A stretch of DNA of 64,000 nucleotides, from NCBI GenBank assembly GCA_022494885.1, contig JAGVSM010002664.1, forward strand, positions 186,001 through 250,000. Direction: 5' to 3'. Position 1 is the stretch's first letter, and each line of letters begins with the position of its first letter. This DNA comes from Micrasema longulum (lineage: Eukaryota > Arthropoda > Insecta > Trichoptera > Brachycentridae). The notes below the pieces were generated by a model. The model had not been told where the DNA came from. It saw only the letters and a program-made list of their open reading frames with translations, and ran no database searches. A program made the position numbers and the translations under genes. Positions 51,661 to 61,705 of this stretch are shown piece by piece.

Positions 51661-51955
51661 AAAGTAGGTTGAATTCTGTCAAAATGCGATCTCTCAGGAA
51701 AACGTTGTATGATAGGTGCACAAATGTCGAGATCCGTAAACTATGTAAGGCTGAGTCGTGCAATATCGCCAGAATCAAGAAAGGGGTGCTGCGTTGGTTT
51801 GGACGTGTAGAGCGAATGGACAGCGAAAGAACGGCTAAAAAGGTCTACGATGCGAATGTTAATGGATGCAGAAAACGAGAAAGACCGAGAAAGACGTGGC
51901 ACGATCAAGTCTATCAAATACTTAACGCACTGACCGTTACACCACGAGGCCAACT
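51661..51955 (+). pseudogene. Non-LTR tail, family R, ending in a SINE C fragment
   Basis: NSVKMRSLRKTLYDRCTNVE, then VLRWFGRVERMDSERTAKKV and RERPRKTWHDQVYQIL are family R. From 51922 the sequence switches to gcactgaccgttacaccacg aggcc, a reversed family C head. A chimeric junction. Confidence 0.7.
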
Positions 51956-52066
51956 AGAAGTATAAAATTAGACTGATTGAACTTTTATACGTTAGACAAT
52001 AGCAATACAATATCTATAGTCCTTAAAATATGGCTTGATTAAAATGACAGCTGTCAAACTAATGTC

Positions 52067-52318
52067 ACTAGTGATGGGAAATTATCACTGATCATGTACC
52101 GATCAAATCGATTTTATCAGTTTTTTCATGCAAATATGAGACTCTTGTTTCCGAAAATTGATATAAATACGCAAAAACAAGCCTATTATAGTGTGTTTAA
52201 GACAATTATTTACTAAAAAAAAAGACATTAAATACTTTTTTTCATGACTAACACCAAATTAATTATTTTTTATTCGATCGATTTACGTTGATCAATTTGT
52301 CTCATCTCTAACATTTTT
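52067..52318. mobile_element. Possible hAT-like MITE
   Basis: Left tagtgatgggaaattatcac tgatcatg; right, reverse complemented, ttagagatgagacaaattga tcaacg. The AG-GATG-GA terminal pattern resembles the element at 21668. No clean 8-bp duplication identified. Confidence 0.4.
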
Positions 52319-53037
52319 GTAAAATGACGTAACCCTTGTAAGAACGTCGTTAATTATTAGATATATTTTACTTTTTTATTTTTTTTAAAGCTGATTTTAT
52401 AAAATTATGTTGATTTATATGTCAAGTCAAGCATTGTATTAAAAAAATAAATTAACATGCCAAATACGAATGATTTTTCGTGTGTCAATATAAATCACTC
52501 ATTAGACGTTACTACAAAGTTATGTCCTCACTTTTGCTGACAACTGTCATTCTAATCAAGCTATATTTAACGGACTATAGTTATGTATTTGAATGGACGC
52601 CGATCCATTTTCTCAAAATATGCTTATTTTCCACCCGAGTACAGCCGAACGTTATCCGACACGTCCCGACCGCATGTTTCGGCTGAGCCGAAGTTTCGGT
52701 CAATTTTTGGTCGTAACCGAAACCACAGCCGAACCTCGTTTCACTGTGCGAATCTGGAGCTTCGATCGGTCACTACACCAGGAGGCCCGAGCAACGTCGG
52801 ATGCGGATGGTATTATGATGAATGATGATGATGATGTAATACAAATACGAAGGTAATGGCTGCCTGCACGCAAAAGTATATAAATTACGCAAAACTCTTG
52901 TTGATCTTCAGAGGCAAATGGCATCATGAGAATGTTATTAACATTAGAATTACCTCATTTTATTAAAACACACCTCGAAAGTGATGTAATGCTTATATTT
53001 TTACAGTGTCAGAGTTCGATAACGCGTAAAGAAGAGT

Positions 53038-53125
53038 GGATTTTGCATGTTGGTTTAGTTGGTGTCCTGACGAAGAGACGGGTACGTCTCGAAACCCGTA
53101 AATAAGCGGTTATGTACAAATATTT
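53038..53125 (+). repeat. Hammerhead-like/Penelope-like core, copy 2
   Basis: ttgcatgttggtttagttgg, tgtcctgacgaagagacggg, tacgtctcgaaacccgtaaa: the same boxes and perfect six-base stem as at 27238, without the long inverted arms. Confidence 0.5.
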
Positions 53126-53322
53126 CAATCATTTTATCATTCAGTCATTATGTTTATAATAATTAGGTTAATTGGATTATTTACGTTTTTTTATTGTTAT
53201 TATTATGTTAACTTTGTTAAATAGCTAATTTAAGGCATGTTTCACATTTTGTAAAATGTTTCCCTCAGCACGGGACATAATACAATGTAAAAGTATAAAT
53301 AAATAAATTCTATGGCCGCTTC

Positions 53323-53765
53323 CTAGTTGGAGAAAATGGTGTCCAAGAACATCCTCCAGGCATCTCTGTCGGCTGCCAGCTCCTGTGCATCCTCCCAAGT
53401 CAGGTTCGCGTCCCGTGGTTCTGACACGAACTGCCGACGAACAGTCAGCAGCGGACGTCCAGGACGTCGAGAACCCGATGCCTTGTAAAGTAGGCAAGCG
53501 TGGTTAAGGCTCTCAGGAAGCATCCGCGGTATATGACATAGCCAACCGTATAGCCTCTGCTTGACGACAGTTATCACCGGAGTTTGATGCGTCCGTTCCC
53601 TGATTACTCCGCACGAAGTCAAAACGCACACCCGAGATTCTTCCGAGACACCTTTTCTCAAAACTCGGTATTTTGCTGTGTGGGCCCTAGTGAGGTGTCA
53701 CGATTTGCATTCGTAGAGGAGAATAGGTGTTATGCAGGCGTTATATAGGCGGCATTTGGTGAACT
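53323..53765 (-). pseudogene. Non-LTR retrotransposon tail (WEDAQELAADRDAWR type)
   Basis: The minus strand from about 53760 reads RLYNACITPILLYECKS-stop, then LTRAHTAKYRVLRKGVSEES, KQRLYGWLCHIPRMLPESLN, SGSRRPGRPLLTVRRQFVSE and WEDAQELAADRDAWRMFLDT. L..[AC]...P.LLY..E.W, L.W.GH..RM, GRP...W and WE.AQ..A.DR..WR are the standard post-RT blocks. One stop. Confidence 0.75.
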
Positions 53766-54149
53766 ATAAAAGTCGAAAATGCCATTGCAAAAAAAACAGT
53801 TACATAATTAAGATTTAATGAATACCTGACGTGTTGATCGTGAAATTTAATTGAACTAGAGTAAATTAATTAAATAATTGAAAAACAACGTTCATAACAC
53901 GGCGTGGCGTTGTGACATTGCATACAATGCTTTCGTGTCGGGTACTTTCCAACGTCGCGCGTCACACGCACCGAAAGGGGAGAAAACATATCGACGCGAC
54001 GCTGGAAAGGAAAAACTTACCATGCGACATGTAGCAACTTTACAGGAGAGCCGATAAAAAATATATATTTTTAAAAATGAACTGTGGCGAATTTTCTTGA
54101 AAATTCATGAAAAAATTAACAAAAATAAACAAAAAATAAACTACTCAAA

Positions 54150-54330
54150 ATCCCCTTTCGCCTAAGAGATAGCATTTCGACAGCATTTAGCCAACTTTCA
54201 CCCGTTTTTTTAAATCTCATACTTCTCTCTCGTACATAAGGGTCGGCACCAGGACTATGGAAGTCTAGGCATTTACGGGGCTTGTGGTCGGCCATCGGTA
54301 AATTTTAAAGAGGTCACATTCTGCCTATAT
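54150..54330 (-). pseudogene. Family R fragment joined to a MITE A fragment
   Basis: 54150-54260 (cctaagagatagcatttcga, cagcatttagccaactttca, cataagggtcggcaccagga ct) is family R reversed. From 54259 atggaagtctaggcatttac ggggc is family A. The join replaces the rest of the retroelement. Confidence 0.55.
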
Positions 54331-54720
54331 TGATAAATTTTCATGAGGAAAAAACCGTTTTTTTTTTTATTTAACGTCGTCAGCATTAGCTACGCTTCCG
54401 GTTACAAAAAAGAAAGCAAAATAATACAATAATATGAATTTCGCGGTAAGCCACCGGGTTAGTAATACTAAAAATGATTTTGTTACAATAATGACTATCA
54501 TAAAAAAATGTTATCGAATGAGAATATTTATTTATTTATTTATTTTACTAGGTAAACAAACAGTATGTACACATATATTGCCAATTTCTTTGTATATTAG
54601 AGTAAGAAACTCATGCACACACCAAAAAAATTGTTTACACTTAATACAATAATTTTAATTATGTTCAATATAATAAATGTAAAAGTAAAGAAATGAAAAA
54701 ATATTTATATAATAATAATG

Positions 54721-55000
54721 TTAAATGTCTGCTTCTCTCAAAATTTCAATAATTTTTGACCTAAATTTACATACATTGTCACAAAAAATATCAGCCTCGG
54801 TAAATATATTGTTATATTGGTCGCATATTCTAGGTATTGTAGATTGTTTAAAATAGTTTGTTGACGCGTTTTCAGTGTAAAACAAAAGATTTTGTCTTGT
54901 CGGTCTAGATGGCACACGGAATGGAAGTCTTTCTAGTAGGTTAGGAGAATCAATTTTGTTATTAATTAATTTGAATAAAAATAACTGGTCCAACATTATT
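54721..55000 (-). pseudogene. Non-LTR retrotransposon C-terminal fragment
   Basis: Reads MLDQLFLFKLINNKIDSPNL, then LERLPFRVPSRPTRQNLLFY, NASTNYFKQSTIPRICDQYN and FCDNVCKFRSKIIEILREAD-stop. The [LM]-x-FLFKL-[IV]-N...VPxRxTR...F....TNY...P..R....YN...D.F pattern is the usual end of jockey/CR1-type proteins. Open over its length. Confidence 0.7.
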
Positions 55001-55338
55001 CTTCTATAATATAAAAGTATTATAGAAGAATAATATAGAAGAATAATATAAAAGCGATCATGGGTAATTGAAAAATTTACTGTTAATATTAATTCAATTT
55101 ATAATTTGCGGTTTGACACGGTTCAAACCACATGAAATAATGAGTTTATCTCTTCTTGTACGTAGCTGAACACTTTTGCAGAACAAATAATTAAAATTAT
55201 TGAATGATTCGATATTTTAATAATACATGGATGATGGTGACCACTGACGTACGAGGGTGTTAGAAGCAAACTTAGAAATCTCCATTGAAACACAAATCTA
55301 GTAGTAATTATTATACTCACTCGCCTATTCAGAGACTA

Positions 55339-55715
55339 TACAGGTGTTCTTCAAACCCTGTCACATCCGAAACCACGATGATCAGTATGGGCAAAAAGAC
55401 ATATTGGCATATTTAAAAAAATATTTAAAACGAAGAAAATTTGTAAAAATAAAACATTAAAAAGAACAAATAGTTGCTTACTTATGCAAGGGAGAATCGA
55501 GGGGGTCGCGGCCGCGTGGTTAACGGCGTGCCAGACTCCCCTCTCCCCCTCCTCGTTTCTCTCCTGCAGAAGTTAGCAACCATTTGTTTTTTTAAATATT
55601 TAATTTTTTTAAATTTTATTCGTTCTATAAATTTATTTTAATGTGCCAATATGTCTTCTTGCTCATACTGATCATCGTGGTTTCGGATGTGACGGGGTTT
55701 AAAGAACACCCTGTA
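55339..55715. mobile_element. MITE family B, TA-flanked palindromic element, copy 2
   Basis: TA at 55337-55338 and 55716-55717. Arms tacaggtgttcttcaaaccc, tgtcacatccgaaaccacga, tgatcagtatgggcaaaaag and their inverse at 55650-55715. GC-rich centre with gcggccgcgtggttaacggc. 377 bp; nearly the same layout as 43852-44235. Confidence 0.85.
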
Positions 55716-55719
55716 TAAA

Positions 55720-56470
55720 CTTGGCAATGAATTTAGCTCTATTGACATCTTTCGCTGTTCAATATCCAAATTTGAAGAAAGACTTTTATTAATGATAGAA
55801 TAATTTATTGAGTCATTTTTTTGTCCCTATTGTTTTAATGGTTTTGTTTCTTTCAATTTCTTTTCGTTAATTTTGTATTCATTGATTTTATACTCGCTAT
55901 CACTATGTAGTTTATGGTTTATAATAATCATATCAGTGTATTTTTTATTATGTAAAACCCCACCAGGGCGTTTAAATGATATTTAATTGAAGGAGTTACG
56001 AAGACACTTGCGAAAAACATTGAAAAAAGAAATGTGAGCTTTCTAATTTCTACTTAAATTATTCACCCTTGAGCGTGTCATGGCTTCATTCTGTAAGTTC
56101 GTTCTTAAGGTACGTACACCCCGATAAAGTAAGCCATGTTCAACTCTGAGATCTTATTCCGGCACAACGGAATTACATATTCCTACGTCCCACGCAGATC
56201 TTGAAAAGGTAACCCTCCTTGTAGATGTAGAGTTACCCGTGTACGGTCAACCAGCCCACTACCCACTGCATTCGGAACTTCTTGGGTGACAAAGAAACAG
56301 GCTCCAGCTAATGAATACGCAGTTCCGACTCTAGCATTAAACATCTCTCGCAAAAGCACAATTCGATTTTACCATAGAGGGCCTTCTTACTTTTCAAGAA
56401 ATAAGGGGTTCTCAATATTCTTCTAAACATTGTGCATGGTTGAATACGTACGAAGGTTTTCACGGTCACT
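55720..56470. other. No gene recognised
   Basis: AT-rich left half; 56090-56400 is somewhat more GC-rich, but no frame or repeat is assigned. Confidence 0.4.
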
Positions 56471-56477
56471 GTTATCA

Positions 56478-56816
56478 ATTTGTTTCTTCTTTTTTGGGTG
56501 ATACCGTGTGTGTTGGATTTGTTCCGACGTTTCGGCTACCATTGCAGGAGCCATCTTCAGGGTAAACTGAGTGTTTTGTAAAAAAAAGTATGTGTTTAAG
56601 TACTAGTAATTTGTACCGTGTCGCAGTCGGCAGTAAAAACGAATGGAAACGTCCGTACTGCCGACAGCGATATGGTGCAAATTACTAATACTTAAACACA
56701 TACTATTTTCTACAAAACACACAGTTATCCCTGAAGATGGCTCTTGCGATGGTAGCCGAAACGTCGGAACAAATCCATCACACACGGTATCACCCAAAAA
56801 AGAAGAAACAAATTGA
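56478..56816. repeat. Large inverted repeat with CTGAAGA...CCGAAAC boxes
   Basis: Arms of about 150 bp: caatttgtttcttctttttt gggtgataccgtgtgtg and its inverse at 56780-56815, continuing to taagtactagtaatttgtac and its inverse. The right arm holds ctgaagatggctcttgcgat, ggtagccgaaacgtcggaac: CUGAAGA, a GGCU/AGCC stem, then GAAAC. The centre is cgaatggaaacgtccg. Confidence 0.8.
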
Positions 56817-56852
56817 TTGTGCATGGTGTTTTCTCTCTAAAAAAGAAATAAC

Positions 56853-57101
56853 CAGGGCCTCGATTACAATGGGAAGTTAACGGAGTTATATTCGACTATC
56901 TATAAAGAAAAACCGATGTTTGTGTACGAAAATAAGTATCTTTGCATGAGCATTTGAAGTATCTTCGTCGGTAACCTATAATTAAACACGCTTAGAAGAA
57001 AAAAAAATATGCATATTCTGCTTTTCATACAGAAAACTTTATTTTACTTTGTAGATAAAATTGAAGATAAATGTTAACTTCCCATCGTAATCGAGGCCCA
57101 G
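56853..57101. mobile_element. MITE family C, complete copy
   Basis: Left cagggcctcgattacaatgg gaagttaac; right gttaacttcccatcgtaatc gaggccca(g): 26-28-bp inverted ends. Interior atctataaagaaaaaccgat, gtatcttcgtcggtaaccta. 249 bp, no coding. Confidence 0.8.
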
Positions 57102-57430
57102 AGCTATAATAACTAAAGGAAGTATCGCGGTTTCACATATGACTTTTTTTACTTGATTTTGTCGATAGTGATGATGCCAGCCTTGTATAATGATTAGGGC
57201 ATCCATTTGAGATTCGAAATTTCGAAAGTCAACTGTTACATGCTCTTTCAATCTATTTGATTGAATTCTTAAACTTTTTCGATTTGTACATTTATTTGAC
57301 TATCCGTTCTTATGGTTTTAGCAATTTAAGCGTACGGGTCTTGCAGTTGTAGATTACGGGGATTCAATTACTGGGATAGCATTTCGACAAATTTAAACAG
57401 ACGAAAATGTCCCTGATTTAGCGTTGATAC

Positions 57431-57727
57431 CACAGCCTCAATTATGATGGGAAGATAAACATTATCTTCGATTTTATCTACTAAGTAAAATTAAGTTTTT
57501 TGTAAGAAAAATATATGTTTACAATTTATTTTTCTTAACATGTTCAATTCCCGGTTACCGACGAAGATACTTTTAATGTTCATGCAAAGATACTCATTTC
57601 CGTACACAAACATGGGTACTTTAAATTTTCATACAAATATACACTATTTCGTACATAAATATCAATATTAGTTTTATACCGCCTCAGTATATACCGATGA
57701 AGATAGCCGTTCATAATCGCGGCCCAT
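57431..57727. mobile_element. MITE family C, diverged copy
   Basis: cagcctcaattatgatggga agataaac, gttaccgacgaagatacttt, gttcatgcaaagatactcat; right tcatcggtata-type sequence reversed and gccgttcataatcgcggccc. Confidence 0.65.
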
Positions 57728-57954
57728 GATTATAAGGCTCAAATTCTTGTGAGCAAATAACGCACTAAATATTTTTTTTACTAATAATTATATAAACGTA
57801 CATGGATTTTCTGTTCATTTAGTTATTATATTTTTATACACTTTATCACTTGTTTGAAATATTATTCCAAATTATTATTGATGAGCCAATATAAAATAAA
57901 AGTAAAGTTTATATTTGAAGCACTAACTTTGTGGTTATTCATTATAATAAAATA

Positions 57955-58255
57955 AATAAAACAACTTTGTTTTAACCACTATTTTTGTTTTTTTTTTCCA
58001 CCGACCGGTTTCAAAGCATACCTTTCTTTTAGTCCTCTCCTGTCTAGCTTCGAAAATATTGATATCAAATTACCACCCTTGTAAGGAAAAAGAGACTTGA
58101 TTTATTGAGCCCACGTGTAGTATTAAGTGAACACGATAAAAATAAAATAGAAATTAATTCATTAGTTACGTAAACCTTGACGAGGAAGCTTGTTTGCTTT
58201 GAAACCGGTCGGTGGAAAAAAAAATGTGGTTAAAAACAAAGTTGTTTTATTTTAT
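57955..58255. repeat. Inverted-repeat element with TTGACGA...GAAACCGG boxes
   Basis: Left arm aaaacaactttgttttaacc, ttccaccgaccggtttcaaa gca; right arm tgctttgaaaccggtcggtg gaa, gttaaaaacaaagttgtttt. Before the right arm ttgacgaggaagcttgtttg cttt forms the same box-stem-GAAA layout as 27238. About 300 bp. Confidence 0.7.
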
Positions 58256-58589
58256 GATAAATAATATTTTCACGTAGCAGATATCAAAATAAAACTTGCG
58301 TTTTTTTCACGTCAGATAAATTGAAATAAAAAAATGAGTCGAGTGGATTCATAAATGATAACTCGCTTGTTGGAATGATTATATTCCAACTATAAATAAT
58401 AATGGCTGTACGTGTTCGGTAGCGTCATGAGCGTAAGAATGCCATTTGTCTATTCTCGTACGAAGCATGCGTAAAGAAAGAAAAAATAAACATTAGAGAT
58501 ATATTAGTCATTTGTTTTTATTTTATGATCACATCTGGAGGCGTGGAATTACAACTACAGACTAAAGATATAATACTGAAAATTATAAC

Positions 58590-58845
58590 CAGTGACAAAT
58601 AGTAAATAGACACGTCATTCCGTATTCCTACCAAAACCGTTGGAATACAGTTCGCACCGCTGTGACGGCCGTCCTGCAAATGGCGGCACCGTTGCTTCGA
58701 CGTTACGTTCATGGTCAACGCTCTCTAGGAAACCAGCGCCATTGATTTACATAGTCAACGTTTTAATGACGTCATCCGCCGTCCCGTGACGGCCGCTCCG
58801 AGACGGTACCGCTGTATTAGGAAACCATAGCTTTACTGTTCACAT
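58590..58845. promoter_or_regulatory. CpG-rich patch with CRE-like site
   Basis: ctgtgacggccgtcctgcaa, tggcggcaccgttgcttcga, tttaatgacgtcatccgccg, cgtgacggccgctccgagac. Duplicated gtgacggccg and a TGACGTCA. Could be a regulatory patch or a decayed element. Confidence 0.25.
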
Positions 58846-58909
58846 TTTAAATTCGGCAAATATTGCGTTGCCCTCCAATATTTATTTATTATTTATGTAT
58901 ATTGTTTTA

Positions 58910-59757
58910 TCTATGTATATAAAAGGCAATATTCGTTTGTGTGTCCTCGATGGACTGAATAACTACTGAATTTTCAGCGAAATGTAGATCTTTGCCGTGA
59001 GCATATTAATAGCCCATAAAATCTTCAATTTATTAAAAAGAAAAAAGTTAGGAGCGTAAATTTTTTATTCACCCGTCACCAGGAACGCATTCGATGAGAC
59101 TGCATTAACTAAAAATTGGAAAGATGTTATGTTTTAGTATGAAAAAAAATACTCAAATGTTTACGAACAACATTAATTTTTTGTGGATTCCAATCAGATT
59201 CTTTCCTTAAATTCCTCATAATTTCTACACATTGATTTTCTTTTTACTGGATTGTTGGTAATGAAAAAATAATATTGACTGGCATTTAATACATTTTTGA
59301 AAATCGTATTCCTACATAAAGTGTACCCCTGATGGTAAGAATATCAGAGTTTGACATTTGCAAAAAGCCTTGTATATTATTTATATTTAAAAACTAATTA
59401 TTTAAAGTTTTAGAATTTGACCATAAATAAGTACCTAGGTACCTACTTACCAATGAAAAGTTACACCAGCTTTTTTACGTTTATCCAAAAGGTTTTTACG
59501 CGCATTCACGACACAATCAGGAATTTTGGTTTCGACAATAATGGAAAAACAATTTTCAAATACCTATTTATCAAAATTCCCTGTCACGCATATCCTCACA
59601 ATTTATGTAATTTGAAACACTAAAATAATAATGTATATCGATATATTCAATTTGAACTAAATACAATAATAATTGATATCACATTTTTGATTGTGTTTAT
59701 TTAATACGAGGATATAAAAAAATCTGCCAACAGCAAAGCATTGCCGGGTTCAGCTCG
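58910..59757 (+). mobile_element. Helitron-like remnant
   Basis: Begins tctatgtatataaaaggcaa, tattcgtttgtgtgtcctcg atggactgaataactactga, and ends caaagcattgccgggttcag ct. Insect Helitron-type elements commonly start TCTATA...ATTGTTCGTTTGTC-CTCG and end GCCGGGT-CAGCTAGT. No Rep/helicase coding. Confidence 0.45.
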
Positions 59758-60043
59758 TATTAAACAAAATCAATAAATATTACGAAGAGGGCGGAATCCC
59801 GAAATATTAAAATGATATCCCAGTCTCGATGACGCCAAAATCGAAGACAAAAGAATCCGAATATCTCCCAGTGTAATTATTTTGGTGAACATAAACAACA
59901 TATTGACTTCGGCTATGGCACACATCCGCCCGACTGATTAGCATACTATGGAGACCTTTGGTGAATACATTTCTTACGATATTCAAAAGGTGACGGTGAA
60001 TATTAATCCCTAACGACTTGTTTGTGTGTGAAATAGAACCAGG

Positions 60044-60185
60044 GCCCCGATTACAATGGAAGATTTAACGGAGTTATCTTCAATTGTCCATAAAGTTCAA
60101 TGAAATTTTATATACAAAAACGTGTATATTTGTGTGAAAATTTCGAGTATCATCGTCGGAAACCTGTAATTGAGGATCGTTTTTT
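60044..60185. mobile_element. MITE family C, left half
   Basis: cagggccccgattacaatgg aagatttaac, ttatcttcaattgtccataa, gagtatcatcgtcggaaacc tgtaattga; cut just before a family R tail. Confidence 0.6.
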
Positions 60186-60204
60186 CAAAACACGATATTC
60201 GCCC

Positions 60205-60510
60205 CACATGGCTACTACTACCATCCCCGTAGGGGTAGGCAGAGAGAATGGACCGCCACACACGTCTATCCTGGCATACATTTCTAGCCTCTTTCACATT
60301 CATACATCTTGTCGTACATGCCCTTCGGTTCTGCCTGCTTTTGACATGACCAGACTTAAGGTTTTGGTTCATCTGATCATGCCGCGTCTTCCTTGGTCGT
60401 CCTCGTCTCACGCTACAGTTCATTTTCGGCATATATACTTGTTTTATCATTCTTTCGTCATCCATTCGTCCTATATGAGCAAACCATCTCAGAGGCCCTT
60501 TATTAATCTT
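60205..60510 (-). pseudogene. Family R tail, 3' part, split by a SINE
   Basis: The minus strand reads GPLRWFAHIGRMDDERMIKQ, then VYMPKMN, RRGRPRKTRHDQMNQNLKSG, RACTTRCMNVKEARNVCQ and RSILSAYPYG. It continues on the far side of the SINE at 60858. The closest relative in the window is the copy at 62838. Confidence 0.75.
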
Positions 60511-60511
60511 A

Positions 60512-60690
60512 AAATCGGGTTGTGGTCCCGTGGCTAGTGTCTCGGACTCACGGATCAATGGTCCGTGGTTCGAATCCCACTCTACCCCAACTTGATTCCC
60601 ATTTTCTAATTGTGAGTTATTTACAACTCGTTGAAAATGGCCCTTAAAATTAAATATTTGCGTAAATTATAAGAACTGAAAGAAAAAGCA
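60512..60690 (+). repeat. SINE family A nested in family R
   Basis: gggttgtggtcccgtggcta, gtgtctcggactcacggatc, gtggttcgaatcccactcta, tgagttatttacaactcgtt, then an AT tail. About 170 bp of additional AT-rich sequence precedes the resumption of family R at 60858. Confidence 0.8.
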
Positions 60691-60857
60691 AATGTTTCTT
60701 TTTTTCTAAAAAATAAATAAATTATTATTATGGATAACTTATACAACGCCATTTTCGTAATATAATACCTTAAGAGCGCATTTAATAGTGATTCTATAGA
60801 TAAATAAATTTAATTGAAGCTTTTAAATTTGTAATTTAATTCAAACAATTTATTTTG

Positions 60858-61045
60858 GTATCAATTATACCGGACTCAGATTTACACTCTCGCCTAATTT
60901 CATCATTCGTAATGCTGTCATACATTGATTTCCCATACATTCATCTAAGAGATCGCATTTCGACCACGTTCACTCGGCTTTTATCCTTCCTCTGCCAATT
61001 CCATGTTGCATTTCCATAAGTGTTGAGACTGAGCAAAAAAATAGG
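60858..61045 (-). pseudogene. Family R tail, 5' part, split by a SINE
   Basis: tatcaattataccggactca, gatttacactctcgcctaat, cattcatctaagagatcgca tttcgacc reversed encodes decayed DEIRRECKSE, RSLR and NAVE-type blocks. The plus strand of copy 62838 shows the same DNA uninterrupted. Confidence 0.7.
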
Positions 61046-61234
61046 GCCCACATGGCCATTTTTTATTTTTTTTAAATTTAAAGCTAGCATCGAGACGACG
61101 CATTACCTGAAAACATCTCACCAAAACACGTTAAAAACCATCTTAAAAAATAATGAAGTCTAATGGTTTTTTGAAAACACGAAGTTTGTCGTCTTATCCC
61201 TAATTTAAATCATTTATATTGAGTGCTAAAAGAA

Positions 61235-61385
61235 GGTAAAAGACTTTAACTTCACAAACATCAACAGAAGGGAAAGAATGGAAGGAATATAGTTGTTCAA
61301 ATATAGACAGAATGGTAAATGTAACACAGTGTAAAGGGCTACTCACAACGGCTGATGACAGGTCAAAAGCCCATTAGAGCCATTG
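61235..61385. mobile_element. MITE family A fragment
   Basis: acttcacaaacatcaacaga, ggtaaatgtaacacagtgta, tgatgacaggtcaaaagccc, then the reversed companion block gtctacaaacatttggacaa. Confidence 0.55.
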
Positions 61386-61477
61386 TCTACAAACATTTGG
61401 ACAAACTCAAAACATCGTTAACAAAGTTAATGCTTTAATATTGATCGTAACTAAATTAGAGAATAATAATTATAATC

Positions 61478-61645
61478 ACGGCTGTGGTTCCATGGTTAGT
61501 GTCGCGGACTCACGGATCAGAGGTCCGAGGTTCGAATACTGCTCTACCACAGCATAGTTCTCATTTTCGATTAGTGAGTTATTTAAAACTAGTTGAAAAT
61601 GCCCTCAAAATCGAAAATTATTATGTAAATCATAGAAACGCAAAT
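61478..61645 (+). repeat. SINE family A, plus strand
   Basis: ggctgtggttccatggttag, tgtcgcggactcacggatca, gaggttcgaatactgctcta, tgagttatttaaaactagtt, tattatgtaaatcatagaaa. Confidence 0.8.
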
Positions 61646-61705
61646 ACACATATTTTAATATATATATATTTATATATATTTAGAGTAATAAAACATGCAA
61701 TAAGA

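Noticed and set aside
60100..60537. 145-codon plus-strand frame
   Set aside because: It is the antisense of a family R retroelement tail.
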